The notes under the pieces are model-generated. The model did not search any database. It saw only the letters and a list, made by a program, of their open reading frames with translations, and was not told the DNA's origin. DNA of 64,000 bases from Lophius americanus. Taxonomy: Eukaryota; Chordata; Actinopteri; Lophiiformes; Lophiidae. A program made the translations under genes and the position numbers. Location: assembly GCA_037951165.1 (NCBI GenBank), contig JBBDHG010000061.1:5938001-6002000 (forward strand), in the 5' to 3' direction. Below, one piece after another: positions 25,910-57,959 of this stretch (its first letter is position 1; every line of letters begins with the position of its first letter).

Positions 25910-27391
25910 TTTACGAAAAGTACCTGTTTCTAGACATAACTTCACATTTAATTTGAGGAGTTGAATCAAGGGGATTTTTTGTACAATGCAAGGGATTGGG
26001 GAATTTTCTGGGACATACCCTTGCTTTCGCGCAAGACAGCATAGGTGTTGTTATTCTGAGGGTTATTGGTAAAACAAAAGAAAGTTGGATGTTGATCCCC
26101 TGTGTTATTGAAGCTGACAATGTGGGACAGCTGCTGTTCTCCGCTTTCATCGGTAGGTGTCCCTATTGCTGGACAGATGGAGTCTTGAAGGTTGAAGGAG
26201 TGAATGAATCATTCCTCCGGTGTAAAGGCAGGCTGAGCTCGTTGCACAGGTCATTAGACATCCTCCATCTGGACAATGATTCTTTGTGAATATGAGGAAA
26301 CATTTATCTTTTAATGCCAAGTTATCTTTTAATCTTCCATCTCCTAAAAGTCTGTAGATGTGTTGCTGACCCCGTAACTAGTTGAGGGGTCAACTTGGCT
26401 CCATGGGAAGAATGCTCAGCAAAGACTTGTTTCTTTATTCACAAGTAGTTATGTCAGATTTCTGTTCCACTGTGCACAGAACACTGAAATGTGTTTCTCA
26501 GCCAAAGGTCAGCTGCTTGGATGATTATTCAGTTACAATGCAAAAATCTGTTTCAAAGTTCCTATCTCTCTTTTCATTTTGCAAACAGGAGCGTTCCAAA
26601 TGTGTTTCTCCGCTACACATGGAGCTGGTCAATTAACAAGTATGCTTATTTCAGTATTGGAACTTGAGAAGTTCCAAAAGTGATGACTCAGTTGTTTTTC
26701 TCTTTAACTGAAAGGCAGATGTAAAACAGACCAATTGGATCCATGTTTCTGAAACTATTTTTGAAATGATTCCCTTGCTCTAACACTACATCTAACATCT
26801 ATGGTAATCAGCTGACAGTCTCTCATCTCTGTTTTCTTCACCTTTGGAACACAAAATTGTCTTCCCTTTATTTGTTTTTTCCTATCATATATCAAAATTG
26901 TAACTTTTACAGATGTCAATATTCAACTACTACTACAAAAGTTCAACAATATTATGTAAACTAAGTGGTTTTATATCAAATAGTAATTTTTTTAAATCAC
27001 AATTATGTTAATGTAGTAAAATGTAATGCACGGAATGTTATCAAAGCCTTATAATTGTTAAATGGATTGACATTGGCATTTAGGAACAAAAATGTAGCTG
27101 GAACTAAATTTCAAGGACCCAGTACAACGATAAAGCTGTATAGGACAAACCAGTTTTGTCACTATATTAGATTAGATTAATTAGATTAGATTTAGACTTT
27201 AGGTGGCTGTTGAAAGATGCCATAGGCTGCCATCCAAGCTCTGTCTTTGACAACTATTGCTCCTAGTAACAACTGTTTTATAAGGAAAAGGCTGGCAAGC
27301 CCCAAAAACCAGAAAGAAGCTCTTCTAACATCATTTGACACCTCAATATATAAATCAAGGCAGAACACCAATTAACTGTTAAGATATTTAA

Positions 27392-30300
27392 GAAAAACTT
27401 TATTTGTGACTTATTAACAAAACACATTACCAGATTGCTTAAATCATAAGAATCACAATTATCACCTTCACAATGATGAAGCAGGTGTACAAAAAAGTTA
27501 TCAACAGATCTGCACTGTCACAGTCCACTGGTGTGTGCCACTCACTGCCGCACCCAGCGACCGAGGAACATTCACTATACACAAGCAGAGAATACATCAA
27601 CCTTCTTTTTAACACAGTTTTTATGTTTTGTTTTTTTTTTTGCTTTTTTTTTTCTCTACTGGGTGAGGGATATCTATGGCGGAGTAGATGTTTTTATTTC
27701 ACAATAGTGTTGGTTTGATGATCGTTCCGAAGCTTAACACAATTGAAGAGCTGACTTTCTCACTTATGAAAATCGTAAAGTTAAAAAAAGAAAATAAAAC
27801 AGAGTCCATAGCATAACACAATAGCATTATGTATAATCCAGAAGATTAAATCTATTTTTCAATAGGATAAAAAATGTGATTCTTTTAGATTCTTCCACAT
27901 GGTGCTCTTCCCAATAGTGTGTATGTATGTATTCCTGTGTGAATTTTAATGTGTGTATTGTCTTTGAGAATTTGTATCAGAGGTATATGTATTCTGATAG
28001 GCATTTCCCAGTGGAAAATCATATCTATCTATATATAGCATCTATATAGTATCTGTTTCCTTCGCTTATAACATGCAAACAGCCACTTGGTGATCCGACA
28101 GCACAGAAGTACACCTGAAGGATGGGACATGGGTGTGGTAAACACGTCTATGGGAGGGGCTGAGCCTGGAAGCAGCATACCTTTACTGTGAATGGTAAGA
28201 CGATGGCTTAAAAAAAGCAACACTGATGTAAGATTTTATGATACACTTCATAATGTCGATGCTGTTTCAACATCTAGCACTTGCAGTGCTATTTCTTGAC
28301 CATGCTGGAATGCATAGGTTTTACAAGATTCACACTTGCTTCGATGCAACTTCTCCCACCAGCATCGTTTCTGATGTATTTGTGCAGGAATTGAGAAAAA
28401 AACATTGTTTTAAAGTCTTTGCAGCTGTCATTTTTGATCCATACAAGCTAATATCATCTTCCCCTGTTTTATCATCTGTCATGTTGTAACCCGTCAAGAG
28501 TGCGCAATTAACTGTGTCAACAGTGTGCTCTACCTCCATTAAACCCCATGTGGATTCCCCCCGAGTCAACCATCAACCTCTTTCTACTGCTGCTCAGCTA
28601 GCCTTGTTTAAAAAGTGTTTTTCTCAGACTCAAGTGGATTATCTGTCAGTAAAGTCTGACACATGGGTGTAACTGCAATACCTCTTCTTTTTCAAAAAAT
28701 GTACTCTTTACACAATATATTACAACAACTGTTGTTTCCCTCATATTCTTTTGCCTCTCCTTCCAATCTCATCATTCCAGTACGGCTGGACCTCAGCTTT
28801 TGATAGCCTGTCAGACATACTTACGATGCAACGCGCAGAACCGACGCGAGACATGACAGCGGTGTCAACAATGAGAAATCAGAAGAGACGCTGGCTGAAG
28901 TGAAGTTGAAACCACATAAAAGATGTGTGCGTCGTAGAAGTCCATGTGTCTATGCGTGTGCAAATACACAGTCGTGTTACAATCGCACAGTTCGTTGGGG
29001 GAGAGGGACTTGAAAGATGTCCCCCAACCATGTTGATTTGAAGAAACAGGAGTAGAGGAAGGAAACAGGCAGCGGACAAGCAAATCCTACAAGCACTGAA
29101 GCAGTTGAGGCAGTGGTGCAGGGCTTGAAGAACAACTACTTAACATTCATAGACAGAAGTAGAGGGGTCAGCTTGAACAGAAATGAAGCAATACGCTATC
29201 GTTCCTGCATCCCAGCCATATAATACACTCCAATATCCAGAACGTCCCCGGCCTTTAGTCTTGGAGTTTCTAGAGGAATGTGTATGGTTTATTGTGTGGT
29301 CATATATATTGTATGTCTGTGTGTGAGTGAGATTCAGTGTTTGTCTGTAATTATGTGTGTGTCAGACTGAGTGTGCTGAGACACAGAGGGATCAAGATCC
29401 CATTGACCTGCGCCGTATTCCAAGAGGCAATGTCAGGGGCCGGTTGTATCAGCTGCACGTTGGTTCCCTAGTTAAATCCGAAGTAGCCACCAATCCCGGT
29501 TAAAGCGTCGCCAAAACAGAAGCAGCAACACCACAAGAATCTTTTACGTAACCTTAAGTAACAACTAAATAGTTAAGCAAGCAAGAAAGCAGGTGCAAAT
29601 GATACAAATTCACACGACCGCGCTCACTAAGAGTAAAGCAGTATTTTTTTTCTTTTTTTTTTTGCATATGGCATATTATTTTGTTTAGTAAGTCCATGCC
29701 ATTTTGTAAGTTAAAGTACTAAAAATGTGTAATGGATGTTTTTGTCCATTTTCTACTAATGACCGTGTCGTTTTTCAGGCAGAGTCTGGTTTCCAAAACC
29801 AAAAGCTGAGACATGCTTGGTGGGCCTAATCTACCATATCCGTATGCAGTGAAGTTTTCCAAAAAAAAAAAGAAGATACTTCAGTTACGTTCCTCTGTGA
29901 TAAAGAATTTGTTTTAATTTAAATTCAAACTGTTTGTTCATTTTGGTGGATTTCTTCCTGACAATTGTCATAGTCTCAGCCTGTTTTCCTTGCTGTCAAA
30001 CCATTGGCTGCCTGGAAGGTGGGAACGTTCTAAAATTTCCCAAACACATTGGTCTGTGGTGTTGCGTATATAGAATTCATAGAGAATGGACCAAAACATG
30101 AAATACAAGTACTGTCCTTTAAGAGTCGAATATGCCGTCTCTTAGCCGATCAGAATTTTTTGGGGGCCAAATCTAGTCGTCTCATATGGTTTCTACCCAT
30201 CAACCTGGTACTGATTGGCTAGTCATTTGCGTTTCACTTACTTTATTAACTTCGTTACCATCAACAGTACAATCAAATTTAGTAACTTGCAAATTTGCAA

Positions 30301-31022
30301 ATCAACTAGAAGTTATTTTTGCTACTATTTTATACCTTAACCTGGGAACAAACTTGCGCATAGTTGGTGCAACTCAGTCCAGGTCCTCAGCTTCAGCAAT
30401 GTGCTTTACACTGAAACAGAGCTTTTAAATCAAGTGTGGTCCTGCTGGTCTCAGCTACCTCATTCTGCTAATATCCTAGTACGAACGGTTTGTTGTTTCT
30501 TTTTCATTTATTATTATTATTATTGTTTTTTTTTTACAAAAGACCACATTTTCAGAATTTCTACAAGGCTTCCAAAATGCTAGAGACAAAAGCCTCTCTT
30601 TCATTTATTTAGTTTGGCTTCATCTCTAACTAGGTGAGCCAAAAATGAAGAGGGGCTGCATAGACCGAGGAGCCGGCATGGGCGCTCTCAGCTGACAATG
30701 GTCAGATATAAATAGTACACCTTTTCAGGTATTTTTGCTTTTATTTGACAGACTGAGGGGGTTGTCTGATTTTACTGAGCCATTTACCATAAACCTCATA
30801 TTTCTAAAGTTATGGGCCAATGAACCAAGAAAGAGAGACATTTGTTTTGTAAGTTCATGGACTGAAGAGCCAGATCTGTTCTAACGTGGGTTTGGCCACT
30901 GTAGAGTGTCTTTGCAAAAATGGTGCAAAAAGGCTCCTTCAGTTCTACAAGATTTATTTGGCTTTTTTTCTGGCTCTATGATTAGGATGTTAATTGGTAG
31001 CTTTGTTTTCAACCATTCTCCA
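27392..31022 (-). other. Probable 3' UTR / downstream flank of the protocadherin-alpha gene
   Basis: No coding sequence was recognised. On the minus strand the first AATAAA-type hexamers after the stop codon lie near 30740. A further one, near 27393, is preceded by unique rather than repetitive sequence. A 9-bp inverted repeat (arms 28994-29002 and 29020-29028) could form a hairpin in the transcript. Mammalian alpha 3' UTRs run to a few kilobases, so either site is possible; the true end cannot be read from sequence alone. Confidence 0.35.
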
Positions 31023-50174
<19,152 letters not shown>

Positions 50175-50828
50175 CGCAAGCTCATAGGATCCGCAGACGG
50201 ATTAAACGCAGCCTTCCGCCTTTTTAGCTTGCAGTATCTCGCATCCCAGCACCTCATTAAGGAGGGCTAATCGGTCTCCCGGTAAATGAAACAGAGGCGG
50301 CTCATCCATTGTGTGACCCGGCTGAGATGGATCCTCTCCAGCGCACCCATATTCCCTTTGTCCGTGATGCGCTTTTTTGTCTCCAGTGCGCGCTGCTGAC
50401 GGGTGTGTTTCCCTGCCTCTGGAGCTGTGAGATCTATCAAGTCTGACAATATAAGCTCAACCCACACGGGAAAATAAAAGTGAGAATTTTCAGAATAAAG
50501 TCATAAAAAAACTGAAGTTAGTCTCCACTTAGTCAAATTATGATGGTGCTGCAGGGAAGGAATTAGGAAATGAATTCAGTAAGACCCCATTCTAGAGACA
50601 TTTTCAACCTTTTAGAGTTATTAGTTGAAACAAAATCCTTAGGGTTATAGCTTTGAAATACAATTCAGCTTTTTAATTATTGTCCCCAGAGGACAACTGA
50701 AGACATACTTACTTTTGTATTATAAACAGCCCAATTTTTATTTGCATGAATCATAAACTAAGATCAACCACTTATTTAATTTGAGATTTGAGATTTGATC
50801 CAAATGTAAAGTGCATTATAAATGAAAT

Positions 50829-50889
<61 letters not shown>

Positions 50890-51310
50890 ATTTCAAATCG
50901 GTCAGTTCTGGTTGAATTACATCGTTTTTAAATCTTGGTATATTTTACTTTGAAATAATAAGCGGAAGCTGTTTGAAAAAATGTGGCCGGCCTGACGTTG
51001 AGGGGACAGCTTCCCACCCTAGCGCGCACTCACACTCCGGCTCCCACTGTTGCGCAGCTCCCCTCCTCCTCCTCCTCCTCCATCCTCCACACCCATTTGT
51101 CTCCTCTCATCCCTCCATTATGATGTAGGTGTAGGGTCTGGTAGCTTAGAGACCACCTACACATGCAAGCAGCACCAGATTAAGTAATAAATGCACGGCA
51201 TGTTTTCACCTGTCATTTATTCCATACATCTGAACTGTAGATCATGCAGCACGCGATCAAGACATCACTCATGTGATTCTCTAAAAAATAAAAGTAAACA
51301 CGTAAACGAG
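50175..51310 (-). promoter_or_regulatory. 5' flank of the pcdhac2 variable exon
   Basis: Candidate promoter region on the minus strand. The first 300 bp upstream of the ATG are moderately GC-rich. A second GC-richer patch with CTC repeats lies at 51000-51100. I see no clear TATA box and no convincing CTCF/CSE site in the first 600 bp. Lack of the CSE is a known trait of the mammalian C2 promoter. The transcription start cannot be placed. Confidence 0.35.
50780..50887. repeat. LINE-tail fragment with (ATT)n microsatellite
   Basis: TTTGAGATTTGATCCAAATG, TAAAGTGCATTATAAATG and then about 57 nt of ATT units (50831-50887). The first part is shared nearly exactly with 41336-41374, inside the hAT element, and resembles the 3' tail of fish LINEs. 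Confidence 0.7.
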
Positions 51311-51319
51311 GCTCAAACA

Positions 51320-51810
51320 CTTCATTGATTTGTGGCGGATTCGTCTGGAGTCACTGAGGTAGGGACACAGATTATCATCCGATCAAACACCTCCTCCAGA
51401 ATGAAGGATACAACGGGAGATAACGTGCTGGGACACAATGACACTTTTCGGGAACTGTCTTATGTTGGCGTCTCTTTGTCTGCTCTGGATGGGGAGGACG
51501 GACGGTTAACATGCCGGTAGCGCTTCTGGGGCGCAGCCCACCGCATGGAGCGAGTAAGGGCAAGGCGCAACCGAGAGAAGGCATCGCACTGACAGTCACA
51601 GGCTTCCATAAACATGGACCACTGCCAGTAGCAGACCTCAGACTGTCAGGTCACATAATCGTATTTAAGACAGCCGTGGTGGACCCCATAAAGCTGGAGT
51701 CTCATCCCCTCCTCTCTAGGCTGGAGGAGAGACACGGTAGGGTTAGTCCATACGGAGAGGGACACGCAGAGACCGACACACTGCCCAATTCACAGCCCAA
51801 TATGAAATAA
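51320..51810 (+). other. GC-elevated block with overlapping ORFs, unidentified
   Basis: Two overlapping plus-strand ORFs of 62 and 99 codons (51332-51520, 51511-51810) and a 74-codon minus ORF lie in a stretch clearly GC-richer than the flanks. No family is recognised in any frame. Possibilities are an old retroelement piece, a 5' exon/CpG region related to pcdhac2, or chance. Confidence 0.3.
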
Positions 51811-54800
51811 AGATAAATAAATCTCTCTGTAATCATCAACAACATCATCAAAGAGTCAACTATATATCCACATTAAAATATGTTTTTAAAACTTTCAAGG
51901 TTCATTGTTATATCTCCACACTCAAAGAATGACCCCCCCTTTAGACAAATCTTTAGAATTAACAGAGATGGTTGATCTAAAGTCATTATATAAAAAATAA
52001 TAATAATAATAATAAAATATATATGAGCGTTTAAATGTTCTCCAGGGAGAACTTTTGGGCTTCGGTGTTAATTAACACCATATGCACATCTGAAGAAATA
52101 ATCTTCCTCTAGTAAAGAAAGAATGCAACAACTATTGTTTTACTGTTTGAGTCTCCTATTGGTGCAGGGAAATTCGAAGAAGAGATTATGAAACTCTTCG
52201 TCTGGTCTGTCCGCCTGTCGTTACGAAATAGAACACAAGAGAATCATTAAATGATGCATTATTGAAAACATGTTAAGGTTATAGTGTATTTTTGATGACA
52301 TCAATAAGAAGGCATCTTTTTAGCGTACTGTTAGTGTAAAGTGGACAAATACTTGATTTTAATGTGTCACCCATACAGTTGCAAGGAGTTGAGACTGGAA
52401 TTTTCATTCATCACATGATCTTATTGCTCTTATTCCATTATGACTTTGCATTGGGTGGAAATGGTTCTCTCTTTCACAATCAGGTTTCCCCATTTTTTTC
52501 TTTTGATCTGAATGACGAACCAGTGGACAGTCTCAGGGAAGCTCCTTCTACAATACAGCCTCAGGTTTCCTTATTTCTTTTGACACAAGGTCCGACACAA
52601 TAAACTGAAACAGTAAACTTTGCAGGACAGAAATACACCTCACTGTGGCAAAAAAAAAGAAAAGGCCTCAAACTCTGTCTAGTTTAATGTACCAGAGAAA
52701 ACTGGACGGATGTGTTGCTCATCTGCCTTAATTAATTAATTCATTCCATGATGTAATTGCCCCTTTCATTGTACTGCCGAATGTTGTTTTCTACATTTGC
52801 AGTGAATATGGTGACATCATAGAGGACCTTCCCGATCTCCCCTGGCTAATGTTGGATTAGCTCAGCTAGCGTCCTCCACCTTGCCTACGGTTTCTTGCAG
52901 AGGATTGTGCTCTTTTCCTCGGTATTTGACACATAGTTGTAGCAGCTGTTTCAACTTTTTAATATTGGCAATTTATCCACTTTGATCAAGGTTAATCTTT
53001 AATCTAATCCGTCCTTTCCACGAATCAAAACAACAGTCTGACAATGGCTCACTGTGAGCGCAACAGATGGTGGAGCCCCTCGCCTCTGCTCCCAGCAGAT
53101 CCTGCAGGCGGATGTGGCTCCTAGACTCAAGGGTCTTCCCCTCCCCCATCCCCATAAAATAATGCTTCCATACATAAATACGTGGTAATGGTTATTTTTT
53201 CTACATTAGTCATCATAATATAGTAAAAAAAAAGAAGAAGCTAATACAAGCACACTCACACACAAGCTTGAATATGGAACAAATGACGCAGCAGATACTG
53301 TATTTTGTGTCAGAGGCAATAATATCCAGCTGTTATACCCAACCCAGATAATGATCCACAGAGGAGGAGTTTGGAGTGGGCTGGATTGTTTCATAGTTGT
53401 TATTGCAAAACTTGTCAGTATTAATGCCCCGATTCATAAATCCTTTTGTGTTGCCAAGAACGCCTGCTTGGTTTTTCTTCTCTTGATGGCGTGCCCCTGC
53501 TTCAGGCTGAGACTGGTCTGGGTGACACTCACTATTATATAGACGCTAAAAATCCCGTTGGAACAATATAAATCTCGGGACAGTGTAGTCATTGGTTATG
53601 ATTACATGTAAAACACTTTATCATTACACATTAAAACGTTATGAGATATTTGGATATAAAACTGTACTACGCAAAACTCAAAAAATTAGATGGATGAAGT
53701 AAAAATGCATTTAATTTAATACTGTAATTCCTAATTTACTGTCAGTGTCAGAAGCTGCGTTCTTTTGGATCGTGATTTCTTTACCTGCTGTCAGATGAGA
53801 AAAATACATTTCTATGCTTTTATGCATGTGGCCATGAAGCATTTATCATTTTGGTCTAAATAAAATAACCTATTTTATTTATTTGTTGTATTTTAAGATT
53901 TGAATATGAATTACATCTGGGTTATCATTTAGCTCAGAGATGGTAATCTATTAAATCATGTGAGTTTATAAAATAGGCATGGAAAACACAGAAAGACGGA
54001 GACTACAGACGGAATGCCAGTAACCATGACTCTCTTGTATAAAATCTGGGGTAGGGAAGCCTAAAGATAACATCCAGGCAATGAGGGAATTAGCAGTTGT
54101 TGCTCTGTGTACCAAGGATGAAACTGGAAGGGTACTGGTGGATATGGAACAGATGTGTCTCTTCTATCAGCACCAAAAAATCTAAAAATAGTGATAGTGT
54201 GGCTATGTTATTTTAGGCTGAAGCGGAAGTCATCGCGGAGATCTGTCCAAACCAGATATTAAAGTCGGTCACAACATCTGGCAGGGCAAGGCTGTCCTGA
54301 TAGCCCGGAGCAGAAAGGATAAAAAAAAAGATGATAGCTAAGATATAAAACCATACAATAGATAACACAAGCACCAGAGATAATACCCAAAGGGAATTGT
54401 TCTTTTAATGATGAAGCAAAATACATTCTTATGATTAACAGGAAAAATGATCATACCATAAATACTTAACCATATATTTCCAATAGCATGAGAATGGAAG
54501 CCTCAACTAAAACAGAAACAGAAACAGGCATTCATAATCAAATATGAAAGAAGAATGCACTACTGATTGTTCACCTGCTTCGTTTTAGGAACCATTTTAG
54601 AGTTACAGCATTTGACTTTGAAAACTGTTTCCATGGCAACAGCGATTTGATGAATGTTCCACTGCCAGCATTGATCATCATACTAAATTGGATGCACTGT
54701 CCCCACACAAAAAACGGTTTCTTATGCTGCCAGCATAATGGAAAGCCTATTGAATCCATGTTATGTCATCTAATCAGAAAGTACAGCAATATTTCTTTGG

Positions 54801-57160
54801 AATAATTCTTTTACTCAAATATGCTTCTTTTTTTTAAAAATATACTAGTAAGGTTAATGAACAGCAGGGTGGAGTTGTGATTGTAGAGACAATTGCAATG
54901 CATTCGAGCAAGTCTGTCTGTACATCTGTGCATCAAATATGATAACAATTTTCTAAAAGAATCACAAATATAACTGTTGCAGCATTATCTTAGTTTTTAA
55001 ACATTCTTCTGTCATTTAGTTATAAGTATAGAGAATATAGTATCCATGCTGGTTGACAGCTTACATGCAGTCTAAAACGAATGGCCGGCAAAAACTAGTG
55101 CAGCAGTGACCCAGAGGCAAGGGCAGCCACACATAGAAAACCTGCCACTGGCGTCTCTCAAGATGGAGCCTAAATCTCAGTGCACTTAAGTACATTAGAG
55201 TGCTCCATCAGCCCTGCCACCAGATCAGACCCGGCCTGCTCAGGCTCTAACTCCCCTGTGAGTGTGAAGCCTCACTCACGGATACACTTCTACAAATACA
55301 AGCTACACCAATCAAGATCCAGATTCTCATTTAAATAAGATCTTACGGATGTCAAATAAAAGCAACAAGCTTAGTCCATTAAATCCTAGATTATTATGTT
55401 AGTTTCCCTTCACTGCGAATCTAGAAATATATTCAAAATCTGCTTTCCTTTATCACACAAAATAAATGACTATTCAGGATTTACTAACATGGGCTACTTT
55501 AGTCCAAACTTGAACAAAAAGTTTAGAATATTCCTGAGGCATTAATTGAAATATCAGCTGTGCTGATCCAACAACCACGTCTATCCAGTCAAACACCTTT
55601 CACTTGGCCTATCATCTTGCTGCTGTGTTTTTAATTATGGTTCTCTCCATCCGTGTAGTCCTTTCATAATGCCAGTTCAGACAACCTCCAAACCCACCAT
55701 CTCTTCCCATCAGCCTCAACGGTCATTCAGTCTCAGCAGAGAAATCCCCCTCCTGCACCAGTATGCAGTGGAAATGCTGCTCCTTGCTGCTGCTCAGGGC
55801 AGATATGCTATAATCACAATCTCTGTAAAGAGTCTGAGTGCCAAAGACTCTGACAGACTAATTACCAAATATCATTTGTGATTGAACACACGTTCATCTT
55901 TTTCTTCATTCACTGTCTCTCCTGATTGAACTGTTGTATTCTGTAACTGAAATAATACTAATATAATAATATGTATATTTAGGGACAGTTCTACTGATAA
56001 CTAGATCCATTGCTTTCTCATGTCCTCATCAAACTAGATTTTACAATATCTTCCTAAAACTCTCAGATTATAATTGCCAGGCCTTGCTTTCCACAGCAAA
56101 TCCATCTCACAGATGGGATGATGCAGCACTTACCCACACAATCTCCCCATATTCGAGTTCTCTCAGCACAGGGTGAACCTGAGGACACCCTGTGTTAAAA
56201 AAATCACTAAATGCCAAAAGTTTGGATTGTCTGCACCATATAAAGCTTGAAGCTTGGACCCGACCTCCAAACCCTAGTGGGGGTTGTACAATATAAAGTG
56301 GATTAGTTTCAAGTTCTATTTAGCAAATTATGTTTATGTAAATACGTACGTTGAAACTAATTTAAAATCACCATTTTATGACCAGAGCTAGACGGGATTG
56401 AACAAATCCACATAATCTGGTTATAATAAGCGGCTTGAACCAAATCTCTGAAAATCTCCATTTTTAATATCCTAATCCGGCACTTAATAACGAAACAGGC
56501 AGTTCTCAATAGTGCAACACTTATTGGATCAATACGCCCAGTAGCTCTTTACAAACAAAAGCACTTATCTGATTGTGAAGATTTTAAGGTGAATTATGAT
56601 GAAGCCAAGAAAGAAGAAATTAAAGCAAGGCAGCCCTGCAAAAACACATTCTGATGATTTATAATGGGATGCTTGACCCTTCCAAACTATAAATCATCAT
56701 CTGAAAACGCTTTCTCTACTTCATAAGAGGGGATGAGAACCTTTTTTATTTGCTGTTGCCGTTCTGTGACAGGAACAGGCAGTATACTAGATATGTACTT
56801 TAGAAAGGCTACTTTTTGCGAGTTAAGCATATTCAATGGCCAGCCTGTAGGACATATCCAACCCACAAGTAACCTCCGAGGGGCTCAATGTACAGACATC
56901 TGAAATTACAAAATATAAAACACCATGTCTCATACAGTACATATATGTCTGTGAATGTGATAATTGAATATAAATCTCTACACTTGCATGGCTGTTCTTA
57001 CTATGTAACATTGGATTTTCTTTTGGATGGGTTGGATCCATGACCTCAAAGGGTCAGGTCAGGTCAGGAACAGATTCAAGTCTCTTGTACACTGAGCAAG
57101 AACAGTTTGGCAACTGTCGTAGGCCGGGTTGGAGTAGAAGGAATTGGGTAGGAGGCAGAC
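51811..57160. other. Upstream non-coding DNA without further protocadherin exons
   Basis: I searched both strands for cadherin motifs (DxNDN, LDRE) and found none. Short ATT/AAT and AT runs occur near 52000. One X-box motif at 54627 is the only regulatory candidate. A 9-bp-arm hairpin lies near 56165-56195. Confidence 0.55.
54627..54640. promoter_or_regulatory. Isolated RFX X-box motif upstream of the C2 exon
   Basis: GTTTCCATGGCAAC matches the RFX X-box consensus on both half-sites. It lies about 4.5 kb upstream of the variable-exon start codon, in otherwise AT-rich non-coding sequence. Function is inferred only from the motif and from the similar cluster in the constant-region intron. Confidence 0.45.
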
Positions 57161-57572
57161 ATCAGAAACTGAACTGTTTGTGTATCAAAAAAAAGTTATT
57201 TATTAACAGAAAACATTTACTAATAATTACATGTGCATTCAGAAAATTATGTACAAAATATCAAAACCCAAAAGATGAGGACAAATATACACTCAACTCA
57301 GCATATCTTCAATTAACTAATCAACTTCAGTGTCAGCTAAACCATGATGAAACTCTCTCCCCCTGAAGAGCCACCAAGGAATGGTTACATCAAGTTACTC
57401 AAGACAGTACCATTAGGGTAGGTAAACTCACCAGCTCTCCTTACCCTGACAAATGACAGACTTCTTAACTTCCACAATAGTATGTGAAGACACTTCAACA
57501 CAGCCTACATTATCAACATACAATACTTAATATAAATAACAAAGTTACAGTTTACAATAACAGGTAGAAAAT

Positions 57573-57836
57573 AATTGTAACAGTAGAGAATGCACAACTT
57601 AAATGACATAGAGTATACAAAAAATTATAAATCAACTTAACAATAATTATGTATGTGTGTTATTTAACTAAATAAAATGTGAAACATAAGTTAACCTGGG
57701 ATAGTATGTTTAAGCCCAACATTGATTGGTGATGTGATTATGGTTAAACAAAGAATAAGCAGGTATGGTTAAACTTGTGGCAGTATGTCATTTTGAGAAA
57801 CGGGGACAAGTGTGTGTTCTCACTCACTTTATCACA
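57573..57836 (-). mobile_element. 3' LTR (U3 part) of the decayed gypsy-type element
   Basis: On the minus strand it begins TGTGATAAAGTGAGTGAGAA and aligns along its whole length with 59338-59597 (by eye about three quarters identical). A polypurine tract (AAGGGGGGAAT, 57838-57848 on the minus strand) sits immediately upstream, as required for plus-strand priming. The LTR probably continues to about 57170, where a minus-strand AATAAA lies; its outer edge was not determined. Confidence 0.75.
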
Positions 57837-57959
57837 CATTCCCCCCTTAAGACCGTTACTTACTTGCCAGAGTCACGGGAAGACAGCGAGTACATTCTTG
57901 TGTCATTGTTGATACCGGACCTGAAAACAAAAAGGCTGGACAGACAAGTACCGTCTTTA

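Larger units (their letters stand above)
24300..27391. other. Intergenic DNA between insyn2b and the protocadherin-alpha 3' end
   Basis: Apart from the two CTCF-like motifs (24603 and 25895) no feature is recognised. A 97-aa plus-strand ORF at 25996-26289 begins 87 bp from the second motif. It resembles no protein family I know and is probably chance, though this block could be conserved non-coding DNA. Confidence 0.4.

Noticed and set aside
1..30000. DOCK2 exons expected around insyn2b from mammalian synteny
   Set aside because: No DOCK-family motif could be recognised on the plus strand; absence is not proof, because small exons are hard to see by eye.
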